Assembly: GCF_000004825.1 (NCBI RefSeq)
Contig: NW_008805085.1
Coordinates: 1,178,001-1,242,000 of the forward strand
From: Heterostelium album PN500
Lineage: Eukaryota; Evosea; Eumycetozoa; Acytosteliales; Acytosteliaceae
DNA: 64,000 nucleotides
Direction: 5' to 3'
The notes below the pieces were generated by a model, which saw only the letters and a program-made list of their open reading frames with translations, searched no databases and was not told the DNA's origin. Positions within the stretch are counted from its first letter, which is position 1, and the number at the start of each line of letters is the position of its first letter. This document shows, in pieces, positions 31,533 to 43,500 of this stretch. The translations under genes and the position numbers were made by a program.

Positions 31533-33825
31533 ATGAATACATTTACAAATGATGGTAGTTTTATGGAGCAGTTTCTAAAGAAACAAAAGGTTTCACATGA
31601 TCCTTCTTCCGGTACAGCTACTTCAGATAATAAAGATGAACAACAGCAACAACAACAACAACAATATGATTACAGTTCATATTATGCTGCACAGGGTTAC
31701 GATGAATCAACAGCTGCCTACTACCAAGATCCAGCTGCTTATGCCGCTTACTATGCTCAATATCAACAAGCACAACAAGCTGCCGCTCAACACCAAACTG
31801 AAAATTCAGGTAAGAGAAAATACATACTATATATATATACATAGATTCAGAGTTATCGCAACAACATATTAATTAATTCCTTTTAGATTATAATCAATAT
31901 TCACACGATCAATCAACAACAGGTTCAAATCAAAATCCATATCAACATGGTGGCGGTGGTCAGCATGGTGGCGGTCAACATGGTGGTCATGGAGGTGGAC
32001 AAATGGGAGGTCATAAATCAAATTCATCACAACCGTCGCGTGTCATCTGGGCGGGTAATACACATCCCGATGCCACCGAAGAGGAGATACGTCAGATGTT
32101 TGGAACTTTTGGATATATCAAGTATGTAAAGCTGGTGCCGGCGAAGCGATACTCGTTCATTACCTATGCAGAGTTGAATTCGTCGATACAGGCACAGTAC
32201 GAGTTGAACGGTGCAATGTTGCGTGGTTTGCCACTGAAACTCGGCTTTGGCAAGGCCGAGGCAAAAGAGGCCACCGGATTCGACAGTCAGAATCCGCCAT
32301 GTAAGAATCTCTGGATTGGTAACGTAGCGATGTCCGTCACCGAAGACAGTCTACGCGAGCTCTTTGAGACCGTTGGCAAGGTGGAGTACGTCCGTGTGCT
32401 GACCGGTCGTCAGTGCGCGTTCGTCAGCTTCCAAGACGTCGAGACCGCCATCCTGGCAAAGAGTGCCGTTCAAGGTCGCAACTTTCATGGGCTGAACTTG
32501 GCTATCAATTTCCGAAGAGAATCCGACGGCGATGCTGGCGGTGAGCGTGGTGGCGGCGGTGGAGAGCGTGGTGGATTCAAGAAATTCGATCGTGGCGAGC
32601 GTGGAGACAGAGGAGATCGTGGCGAACGTGGCGAGCGATTCGGTGGTGAGCGTCCGGAGCGTCCGGATCGAGCGGAGCGTGGCGGTGGATTCAGAGACAG
32701 ATTCAGAGACAGAGGTGAGCAGCACCACAACAACAGCGAACACCAAAACAGAGATCACAATGGAAATCCACTGCCTGCAGCGCCACCAGCCAGCGCCAGT
32801 CTCCAAACGATTATAGATAAATTCGCTACATACGTCGCCAAGAACGGTCCACGTTTCGAATCGTACACACAAGAAAAACAGAGAAACAATTCACAATTCG
32901 ACTTTTTAAGAACAAACCATCCTAATCATGATTATTATCGTTGGAAGTTATGGATAATTAAGAATCCAGATGGTAAATTATATTGCTATTTATTATTATT
33001 ACTGTTAGATCTGAAAATATTAATTATATTTACTTACCTTTTTTTTATTTATAATGTTTGTTTACAGCTCATTCATCCGATAGAAATACTAACCAAATAA
33101 ATCAATTTGTACCACCATCACAACAAGAACAATTACAACAACAACAATTACAACAACAACAATTACAACAACAACAACAACAACAACAACAGCAACAACA
33201 ACCACAACCACAATCACAACCTCAACAACAACAACAACAGCCACAACAACAACAACAACAACCACAAGATATGCAATTCAATCCACCACAACAACAATCT
33301 TATTTAAATGAACAACAAGTACAAGAATTTAAAGATATGCTCGAGAAATTAAATTTATCAAAGGGTTCTATTACTGTAAGTAATATAAAGAGATATATTA
33401 TCTTAATAGTCTATCTATTCATTATATAAAAAAAAAGTTAATTAACAATATTTTTTTTTAGTTCATGTAAAGCATGGATAATGAATCATATACAACATGC
33501 ATTGGAAATCATTTCTATTATTACAACTACACACCAACAAGGAACACTAAAGTTTTCACAAAAGCTTAATATTCTTTATGTCTTGAACGATTCGCTCCAC
33601 AATTGTCTAGGAAGAAGAAGAGGAGATATGCTCGATGAATTTGCCGATGCAATCAAAGATTATTTACCATTTATTATAGCCTCGACCAGTGCTGGTGAAT
33701 CGCCGGAGAATCAAGAGAAGGTGGTAAAAGTACTCAACATATGGGAGAACCAAAAGATATATCCCAAGCAGATGATCGAAGAACTCAAGATGGCTGCAAC
33801 CGACGAGCAGTCACCACTGGAATGA
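31533..33825 (+). CDS. RRM-RRM-SURP-CID RNA-processing protein
   Basis: Exons are 31533-31809, 31887-32972, 33068-33375 and a last exon from about 33462 to 33825, giving roughly 670 residues. Order: a Tyr/Ala/Gln-rich start, then RRM1 (RVIWAGNTHPDATEEEIRQM), RRM2 (KNLWIGNVAMSVTEDSLREL), an Arg/Gly-rich linker, a SURP module (LQTIIDKFATYVAKNGPRFE ... YRWKLW), poly-Gln, and a CID (LKFSQKLNILYVLNDSLHNC). SURP plus CID recalls U2-associated factors (U2SURP/SR140, CHERP), which bind pre-mRNA and the polymerase II tail. Nuclear. Exon 3 ends in phase 0 while the last exon needs one base fewer to read SCKAWIMNHIQHA, so that junction is off by one. Confidence 0.85.
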
Positions 33826-34776
33826 GATTGATAAGAGAGAGAGCGAGCTAGATGTACAATACAAGCAACAAGCAAGTATAGCTAACAGTTAAGCTTGCTT
33901 TCTTGCTTTCTTGCTTGTTGTAGTAGTACTAAAAGCAACAAACCAAACTTATCAAATCAATCATTTTTACCAAATTCTTTTTTTTAAACATATTATTAAA
34001 TCAATATAATGTGAACTAACAAAACAATACTATACTTTCCAAAAAACAAACTATTAACAACAGAGTCATACAAGATCTAAATGTTACTAATCATTCAATC
34101 TTTTCTTTTTTTTTTTTTGATCAACTAAAAACAAAGACTAACTTTTGTTCTTTTTTTAACTTTTAAATCTCTCTATTTTATTTTAAACTTAACAAAATAA
34201 CCATTTATTTATTTATTTTTCACTTAGTGCTCATGTAGTGTAGTGTAATGTAGTTCAACAAAAGTTTAAGTTCTATCTATCTAATCCTAATCCTAATCTA
34301 TTTCTATTTTGTCAAATGAGTCAACAACAACAACAACAACAATGGTAACTATAATTATTTAAATAAGTAAATAAAAAAAGTAATTGTTTGTTATCTTTTT
34401 AATCTAAAATTAAAACGTTCTCAAAAAAGTAATTGTTTTGTTTAACTTGATTTGATTTAAACATCTTAATTAACCAATCATTTCGAGATTAAATTTTATT
34501 ATTATTATTATTATATGTTGTGTGTGTAAATCAAAATATATATATTTGTTGATTAACAATGTTAGTCTAGCTTGTTAGCTAGTTTATAAATAAGTTTGTT
34601 GATGGTTGAAATTATACAAAATTCATGTAGTATTTGAAAATAATTGGTTATATATATATGTTGTTGAGTATGAGTCTTATTCTAAAATATTCTGTGTCTG
34701 ATTCATATTGTTGTTGTGTTGTTATTGTTATTGTTTATGAGCTTATTTGATAATAATGTTGCATTTGATTCTTAAT
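33826..34776. other. Convergent intergenic region
   Basis: 951 bp lie between the stop of the RRM-SURP-CID gene and the stop of the four-pass membrane protein (minus). It contains CTTGCTTTCTTGCTTTCTTG repeats near 33894-33920 and a solitary ATG-(CAA)6 stretch at about 34317. I see no full gene. Confidence 0.5.
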
Positions 34777-35406
34777 TTAAATTCTATTCAATTGTGTTGG
34801 TGGTCTCTTGTAACCCAAAGTATTTCTAATATAATTGGTAAAGAAGGATAAACCAAGCTATTTAGATATCATAATAGATTTTGTAAATAAAAGTTAGTTG
34901 GTTAGTTTGTTATTATATTTTTAATAATAATAATAAGATTATTGTTAACTAATTATAAATAAAACTTACACAGTAAATGATTTTAAATATATTAAGTATT
35001 AAATCTGGATAGAAACCAAATCTAGAGTGTTTATGTTTTTTCTTTTCGAGGATGATTACGACAGCCACTGAAATGATCTCGAGGAATGCCATACCAATGA
35101 GAATCCACATGAGCAAGAAGAGATAGTTTTTCTTTCTCTTCCAAACACCACGGATACCAATAAGCATAATAAATATATATACTGCACCTAATATAATATC
35201 AAGTATCATCTGACATAGTCCCATAACACCTAATGTCTATATAATAATAATAAAAATCAAATATTAGTATAAGTTTATCTTATTTAATCTAATCTTTTTG
35301 TATATATATATCTATAGATAGTCGATCTATAACTTACAGATAGAAATGCGCATGCACATATATAGAAGTACTGATTTTTAGTTAGAGGTACTGTTTCATT
35401 AATCAT
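34777..35406 (-). CDS. Small four-pass membrane protein
   Basis: There are three exons: 35338-35406, 34970-35236 and 34777-34857, giving 138 residues. All introns have GTAAGT donors and keep phase. Hydrophobic segments are at about 12-32, 33-52, 60-85 (LFLLMWILIGMAFLEIISVAVVIIL) and possibly 100-120. Basic loops (RGVWKRKKNYL, EKKKHKHSRFG) point to the cytosolic side. The start is MINETVPLTKNQYFYICACA. No family is recognised with confidence; tetraspan-like organisation without the tetraspanin CCG motif. Confidence 0.8.
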
Positions 35407-36393
35407 TTTCCTTAAGTACTACTTCAACTATAAATATATAATTGATAATTGATAAAACTTTAATTTAAATATGATAAGGTAGAGTTTCCAAGAGTGATTA
35501 TTATAATCAAATTTGTTTACAATGATTTTAATTAATAAAATTATTGTTAAAAAAAAGAAGCTAGTGTGTTGTGTGTGTGTGGGTGTTTATTATTATTACT
35601 GTTGGAGCAAGTTGATTTAAATTAAATTAATTTATAAAAAAAAGATTACTAAAAATATAAATGTATAATCTCTTTATAAATATGATTTGAAGTGTTTAAT
35701 TAATTAAATAACAGATAACTCATCAATCGGTATTAAGAACAATTTTTTTTTTTTTTTTAAACCTGCCTGGTTTTCAGACACCATTATTTGAAAAACTGTT
35801 TTATTGAATTTTTTTTCTTTTAATTTGTTCTAATTGGTGTGGGTGTGAGTCTTTGTTTTTTATTTATTTATTACCAACACGCTGAAACATTCGACTGATG
35901 TTGTTTTAAGATTTGCAACTAGTTCTTGTAGCTTGAACCTTGACACTATATTAAATAGTGTCTCCTCAAAAATAAATTATCAGTTTTTATCGAGTGAGTG
36001 AAAAAAACAATCAACAAATAATCAATCTCCAAACCTTTCTCTTTAAAGTCTTTTTATGTCAAGTTATATAGAACATCAATTGAGTGGTTAACTTATTATT
36101 TTCGAAGTTTGCAGATCACCTGATTTATTTTAATGTGTTATATATGTCTCAAGTTCTAAACTTTGAGACAAGAAGGAGCTTCCGAGCCAATAAAGAATAT
36201 ATTTTTAATATTATTTTTTATTTTTTTTATATATATTACATTTTATATGATCATTAGTGAAATAAAATTGTTAGGCATATTAAATTAGTTAATTTATTTA
36301 TATAGTAATATTTTATTTTTTATTTTTTTTATCTTGGATTAATAAATATTTAACTAGAGTTTTATGATCTTTATTAATTTATTAAATAAAAAA
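35407..36393. promoter_or_regulatory. Divergent intergenic region with hairpins
   Basis: 987 bp separate the membrane-protein start (minus) from the zinc-finger gene (plus). Between 35880 and 36190 the base mix is less AT-biased. Two perfect hairpins occur there: GACACTAT/ATAGTGTC (35942-35949 with 35955-35962) and GTCTCAA/TTGAGAC (36146-36152 with 36163-36169). A short RNA gene or structured leader is possible. Confidence 0.45.
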
Positions 36394-37189
36394 ATGACAT
36401 CTCCCAACAATCTATTTGGAAATGAACTACAATACCCTATTAATCTGTCAGGTATATCACCAATAACCTCAGATGTTGTCGAGTCAACTTTCCTTGATCC
36501 CTTTCTCTTTCAAAACATACAACAAGAGGAATTAAATGATTCTTTAAGAGATTCTAATTCAAATTTAAATTTCTATCAATATCAAATAGTAAGTTTAGGA
36601 AAATTAATTTGCTATTCAAAGTTTTTATTATTAATATCGAAACTATTCTTTTTTTTTTGAGGATCCAAATTTTTATTTATCGAATAATATTCTCCAAGAA
36701 TATTTGGATAAAACAGTAGAGGATCCTGCTTGGAAAGATATAGATAATTTCAAATTGATAGAGTATGTCTATCAGAAAATGAATATTTCCTCAACAGTCA
36801 AGTGGGAAGAGGTTGCAACAGTTCTAGATAAACCATCAAATGATTGTATGTTGAGATACCAAAAGTTGATGTGTATCTTTGAAACATTTCTCAATCAAAT
36901 GGATGTTCATCTCTCTGAGAACAAAGATGACCTCTCATTTGAATACGATTCATCGGGTCACAAAGGAAAGAAAAGAATCAGAAGAACTGCATCTGAAATT
37001 GACCGACCCTACAAGTGTGATATGTGTCCTAAGGCTTATGGAACCGATGGTGCTTTGAAAATGCATGCAAAGATAAAGCATCCTGCAGAGAATAGTAATA
37101 TTATTTGTAGTAGCGGTAGTAGTAGTAGTAGTATCAGCAGCAATATCAATAGTAATAGTAGCAATAGCAGTGGTAGTTTTACAAATTAA
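36394..37189 (+). CDS. C2H2 zinc-finger protein with Myb-like region
   Basis: There are two exons, 36394-36588 and 36662-37189, giving 240 residues. I use ATG 36394 (MTSPNNLFGNELQYP) rather than an in-frame ATG ten codons earlier, because the intervening residues look like leader translation. Residues about 75-140 (WKDIDNFKLIEYVYQKM, VKWEEVATVLDKPSNDCMLRYQKL) fit a Myb/SANT-like three-helix unit. A basic patch (GHKGKKRIRR) precedes one C2H2 finger, YKCDMCPKAYGTDGALKMHA with paired His in AKIKH. The tail is Ser/Asn repeats. Likely nuclear and DNA-binding; target unknown. Confidence 0.85.
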
Positions 37190-37854
37190 ATAAAGAAATA
37201 ATAATTAATTATTTTAAAAGAATTAATGTTTAAATATTCATTTTAATTTACCTTTGATTTCTTATTATCTTTTTCTTTTGTCTTTACAACTTGGGAAATG
37301 AAAAGATCTTTGAAATCTTTCTTTTATTTAGATTTTTTACTTAAATTTAATATCTTAAATATTAAGATGTGGTTGGTTAAGTGAAGTTGATCTACCGAAA
37401 TGATTGATTAGTGTTTTGAGATTATCATTACGACAGTAATGGGCGTCTTAAAACAGAACAATTAAGTGAATATTCAAATTGAATGTTCGAGAGCACTCGT
37501 AACCAAGAAAAATCAAAATAATATCAACTGATGATATCTTAGTTTATCTGTTCGGAATTTAAAGTCAATAAGATATTTGTGCAAAAAAAAAAATCAAAAA
37601 AACATCTTGACATGAATTTTATTTTTAAGGTGGTTGGACTTGAAATATCTGTGTTTTTGTTTAGATTTTTGTTTAATTTTAAAAAATAGGAATAGAATCT
37701 TGAAAGTATCTGATTTTAGAATAACCAATAAATTAGAAATGACCTAATCACTAAAAATCATTTAGGTTTCATTCCCTTCACACGACTATCACTTGGATCA
37801 CCTCAAATTTCTTTTATTTATTTATTTTTCTTATCTTTTTATATATAAATAAAT
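37190..37854. other. Intergenic region with a less AT-biased patch
   Basis: 665 bp. A patch at about 37370-37560 contains a CATTAC/GTAATG hairpin near 37430 and little homopolymer. No open frame. Otherwise AT-rich and carrying the promoter of the next gene. Confidence 0.4.
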
Positions 37855-38979
37855 ATGTATTCATTTACATACTTTTTAATACTCTTATTGTCAATGACAA
37901 TCAGTGTTTGTTATTCAACAGATTCAGATATCACTCAATTTATTATGATTGGAAGAAACAATCAATTTTACAATATAAACACCACCACCTGTCAAGTTTT
38001 CATGAATGTGGCCATGGGACAAACAAAGAAATATGATTTCCAAACCATCCTTTCTGGAGATTCCACAAACAATACTTTACTATTTTTAGCTACAGATATG
38101 GAGAATTGGAACGATGTTATCCTCGAATATTCAATCACAGTATGTCTATTTTTAAATACTAATGTTTAAAAAAGTCTTTATTAACTTGATCAATTTAAAT
38201 AGACTAATAATCTAACAGAAATTGCTAGTATTAATGGTTACTTTACTGCAATCGCAAACCCACAAATCTATGCTTACGATCCAGTCTACAACTTTGTTGC
38301 AGTACCAGCCTTTACTATGCATGATCCAAACTCAAATCTTACCATTTACACCTGGGATTTCAATACTAAAGAATTGTAATGTATTGCTACTATATTTAGA
38401 TTTAAATCTATCTATATATATATTTATTAACTCTCTTTTTAATTATCTAATTCTAGAACAAGTGTACAATTACCAACAGGACCAATGAATGGAAATGCTA
38501 TTTATCCAGAAGGAGCATACGATGCAACAACCGGAGATTATTATCTCATCTACAATGACAGAGGTAAAGGCCTTAGCAATGGTACATTTTTAGTTGTATA
38601 CAATATGTGGAGTAAGACCATCGTGAAGGGACCAATATTTTTCAAGAATTTCTTTATGGGCGCACCAAATATCCTCTTTTACAATGGTCAAGTCTTCTTT
38701 ATGAATATGGCTACTCAAGGTCACTATGGTATTTACGCTGCTGATCTTACAACCCAAACCACAACCAATATATTTAGAATCCCAAATCATTTCTCCAATT
38801 GGTTGACATTTACTAGTACATTTGGTCAGAAGGGTAGCAATGTTGTATTATTCTCCTCAACCGGTGGTAACGTGTACCAAACAACAATCATTGATCTTGA
38901 AACACTGGCTGTAACCGCTAGTCCCAAGGTTCCCATTACCATCAAATTCGAAATGGAAAATATGAGTGTAGGAATCTAA
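37855..38979 (+). CDS. Secreted protein, beta-propeller-like
   Basis: There are three exons: 37855-38139, 38203-38375 and 38457-38979, giving 326 residues. An N-terminal signal peptide (MYSFTYFLILLLSMTISVCY) is clear, and there is no other membrane segment. The mature part has repeated short beta-strand motifs with aromatic ends (LTIYTWDFNTKEL, GTFLVVYNMWSKTIV, YGIYAADLTTQTT, VYQTTIIDLETLAV), spaced about 40-50 residues, like blades of a propeller. Several N-glycosylation sequons (NNT, NLT, NGT) are present. No family is assigned. Exons join in phase. Confidence 0.85.
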
Positions 38980-40544
38980 AAAATAAATAATTTAAATTAA
39001 CATATAAATTATCAATGTCTGTGTTACCCTTTTTTATGTTAATAAAAGTTGTTATATGTTTTTTAATGATTCAAATAAGTTATCCTTTAAAAGATTTTTT
39101 GAAGTGTTATCTGCGGAGAATTCGTGTTTGACTTCGGGTATTCTTTGATGTTAAAATGATATATCTCCGTCAGGAATGGTTGAACTTCTCAACTTTGTAC
39201 AATTCTTCACTCAAATTTGATAAATAGGTACTTTAGAAAATATTTCTAATCAAATATTATTTCAATCTTGCATTACCTCATCATAGCAATCATAGTTTAA
39301 GTAAAGAATTAGTTTTTTTTATTATTTATTTTCAAAGCATTTTTAAATGAATTAGAAAATTGTCCTCTTTTATAAAAACTTATAGAAACAATGAATTCTT
39401 AAAACATTCCACCAAATACAGCCTCTCAATGGTATATTCCTTCTCACTTGATTACTCTTGCAACTCATTGACGAACGGGAATCAAAGATATGATGGTTCA
39501 GCATGATAGTGCACTGAACCAGATTATTTAACTTCGGAAATGTTATTTATTTAAAACAAATTATTTTATTTTTTTAAAAGAGTGAAATGATGAAGTAACA
39601 TTAACAATATATTGACAGTTTTCTTTTTTGAACAAAGAAGAATTTGGTGAAACTTCTTTAGATAGTAAAATGATTTCTTACATTGGGCGCTGTGGGTGCA
39701 TATTTAATTGGAAGAGTTGCACTTGCTGGCATTGACAATTTACAAAGCGTTTCGAAACGATAGTATCTCATACATAGATATCACAACTTTTCATTCCAAG
39801 AAGGTAAAAGAAACTCTATATGTGATTGATGGCATGGCATCCTCCAAAACACTCAATTAGTTCATACACCAAATGAAAAGTATTTTGTCATCGATCGATC
39901 AAATCATTCCTATATTTTAATATATTCTTGTAAGGAAATAAATACATACCAATATCAATAGGACAGTCAAAGATATAACTTCCTTTTGGTCGCTATACGC
40001 GAATCCCTTATGTCGTGGATGAACAACAGACTAGGCAGTGGAGTAACCTAGGAGAGAAAAGTTTATATGGTATGTTGATCTAGGTGATGCATGATGATTC
40101 TCCTTAAAGAACATTAGTACCATCATCTTTCTATTCCTTGGCACTCTGGTGTAGAGATGGGTCCTGCTTCTACCCACCAGACCATTGACATTACCCATTT
40201 TTTGAATCTGATGGAGCAGTAGAAATCTCAGATACGCCATGATCTCAGATACCTACCCAATCATACTTTTTAAGGAACTTCTTCACTGTTCGTTTGCAGG
40301 GTAGCAAGTGATGTTCATTTTCAACTCTGCATAGTTGATATACATATTGATAGAGAATGAATTGAATATCAAGTATTCAAACTACTTCAAGCAATTTATA
40401 TCAACCATTCCAAGTACAATTACAAATATTCCAATTACATATTGGTTAAGAATGGGTTTAACCAAATCAATTAGGTATGTTTTATTCTTGTTTTATTTTT
40501 AAGTTTATTTTATGTTATATTCATATTTATACTAATTATTACTT
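38980..40544. other. 1.6 kb gap with unresolved remnants
   Basis: Between the secreted protein stop and the formin stop lies DNA of mixed composition. The part from about 39600 to 40300 is clearly less AT-biased than normal intergenic DNA. It holds a 69-codon minus-strand open stretch at 40031-40240 whose product I do not recognise. It may be a decayed mobile element or host gene, with several breaks; the evidence is too thin to name a family. A hairpin GGTTCAG/CTGAACC lies at 39495-39520. Confidence 0.35.
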
Positions 40545-43500
40545 TTATACTTCGATTTCTATTGAATCTAAATCTACTTGAGCAGCACGAGCACCACGAC
40601 CAGCTCTTCTTCTGTTCTTGAAGGCATCACCACTTGCAATGGTATTCAAGAGATCATCGACAACTGCCTCTGGCATAACTTCTTCTGAAGCACCCTTCTT
40701 CTTTCTTTCTTCGGCGGCTTGCTTCTTCTTGGCATCCTCTTCCTCCTTGAGTTTCTTAGCAGCCTCTCTCTTTGCAATCTTTTCTGCTTGTTGTGCCAAT
40801 TGTTCGTTCTCTTTGGTCGATTTATCGTATTGTTCGACAAACTTGACAAACATCATGAGGAACTCTGATGGATCGATCTTTGGATCCTCACCATAGTTGG
40901 TGGCCAACGTTCTAAACTCTGTTTCCATTTGTTGCGAGTTGTCAGTGATTTGATCGATATCCTCTTGGGCGACCTTCAAGAATGTCTCGAATGTCGATTT
41001 GAAGGTATCTTGATCGTCGGATGGTGCCAATGTTTCGATGGTCTTTTGTACTTGGAGGAAGTCCTTACGCAGTGTGGCAATCTCTGACAAGAGATTGGAC
41101 ATTGAGATCTTTGATGCCGGTTCGACATGCTTGAGCTCCTCGGCAAAGTTGGTCAAACTGTTAAAGTCCTTTTGTAGGACCTTGGCCAAGTAGTTGATCA
41201 ACGACATCTTGTTGTCAGTGGACTTGGTATCGGCAAGCTTGGTGATGGTATTCAACTTGAAACCGAATGCATTACCTCTTGGTGTACCACCATTGATAAA
41301 GTTACCGAGAATCAAGATGATTTCAATGATCTTTGGAATCTTGGTGGATTCGCTGAGCTCCTTGACGGCGGTACGGAAGTTGGCAATATCCAACTTGATG
41401 TCCGACTTCTTTGGACCGTAACCGAATCTGAATTTCATGGCAGTGAGACGTGTCTTTACCGAGGGAACGGCGTTGATCTTCAATGAGAATTGCTCGGCAG
41501 TTCCCAACTTGGTGACATCCTTCTCCTCCTTGAGGAATTCATTGATGTTATTGATATCGTCGTCCGATGGCAAGAAAGTGATCAGTGCATCAATGTGATT
41601 GCTTTGGAACATCAATTCATCACCACGATTGATTGCACCACAGATGTCATCGAATGATTTACCCTTGAATTGAGACAAAAAGATCGATAGATTTTGACTG
41701 GTCTTTCCATCAATGATAGCGACTGGTCCACTCTTTTTGGGTGCAGACGATTCTTTCTTTTCGATGACCTTGGCTTGGAATGCTTCTTCGATTTCCTTGT
41801 AGTCCAAGTTGATATCCTTTGATGAATCGACTGTGAATTTAGAAAACACTGTACCTTGAATCTTTTTATCGTTGAGAGAGGTCCATTGAAGACCCTTCAT
41901 CTTCATTCCTGGTAGTGGAATCTGCTTTCTTGCTGGAGCAGCAGCCTTCTTACCGAATCCACCTGGTGGGGGTGGTGGTCCTGGAGGTCCTCCTGGTGGG
42001 GGTGGTGGGCCTGGTGGGCCTCCTGGGGGTGGTGGAGGTGGGGGTGGTCCGCCACCTGGGGGTGGAGGTGGTGGAGGTGGTCCTCCTGGGGGTGGAGGAG
42101 GTGGAGGAGGTCCTCCGGGTGGTGGAGGAGGTGGTGGTGGTCCTCCTGGTGGGGGTGGGGGTGGTGGTGGTCCTCCGGGTGGAGGAGGGGGTGGTGGTGG
42201 TCCACCGGACGATGGTAAATCTGCACCTACTGGTGTCGCAGTTACCGAGGCCATTGGTCTAGCCTTCAATGTCTCGATCTGCTCCAACAACATCTTGATA
42301 TCATCCTCCTTACTCTTCAACTTGCTGCTCAGCTCCTCCAACTGTTTAGCAGAGGTTTCCTCGTACTTTTTGACGAGATCGATCTTCTCCTTCAACTCTA
42401 GCTCTTGAGCTGCAACCTTCTTGTTGAGATCCTGTGATCCCTTTGAGAGATCTTCAATCTTGGCGCGAAGTGGAAGCTCTTTTGCTTCTTGCTCGCAAGT
42501 GAGCAACAAATTATCGAGTGGTACAATAAAGTCTTCGTCGACACCAATGTTCTTGTCACGCAACGAGATTTGTTTGATGATTCTCGAGGCGACCAACCAT
42601 GTACGAAGACCTAGATCTTCGTTTGCCGGCAACAAGAGCAAGTCCTTGACAATCTCACGGAAAGTATCGACGAGTCCAGTGATCTTGATCTTGTCCATCA
42701 ACGCCTTGATAGTGTCGTCGATGGAGGTCAAGTTGAGACCTGGGAATTCGTTGAAACGATCGGCCATTTCCTTGCTATCCTTGTTCTCTTCCTCCTCAAA
42801 CACAGTGATCTGTGTATCGAGCTCTGGCGACTCGTCATACTCGTACTTGCTGAGGTCGGCAATGATCTCCTTCAAACCCAACCAGTAAAACTCCTGACGC
42901 AACGAGAGACGCAAGTCAATTTCAGGTGGCGAATTGACAATGACGTTGATGAATGACAAATAGATTGACTTCATCTTGAGAGACTCACGTGTCTCCTTTT
43001 GTCCTAGTTTCGAACGCAATGCACTAACCAATGATATGAATCTACGTTTTTCACCCTTGATCACCTTGTTGTTGTTCATCACTTCAATGATGATCTTGTG
43101 TCCATTATCCGATGCAAAATTAATAGCATTCAACAACGCAATAGCCAATTCATTAACTCTATCCTAAAAATTATTATTATTTTTAAAAAAAAAATATAAA
43201 TATTAAAAATACAAATTAAATATCAACTCTGTGTTTGTGTTGAAGAACAATAAATTTAAATTGGTTGCCATGTTTTGTTGTTTTCGTCTTGTTTATATAA
43301 TGATTGATGATTCAATTAACAATTAACCCCCACACACCACTTTAAATTAAATTTCCATTCGTCCAATTTAAATAAAAAATCCAATGAATTACCTTAATAG
43401 TGGTATGAACTTGAAAATTTTGTTTTTTTTTTTTTTTTTTTTTTCAAAAGTTCAAACATCACCATCCATATCATTAGACAAAACCAATAAATACAACAAT

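Noticed and set aside
34317-34345. ATG followed by six CAA codons and a GTAACT donor-like site
   Set aside because: No following exon could be found before the convergent gene end; probably a CAA microsatellite in a 3' region.
41903-42262. Overlapping His/Pro-rich and Val/Gly-rich frames inside the formin
   Set aside because: Out-of-frame readings of the repetitive FH1 proline-coding DNA.
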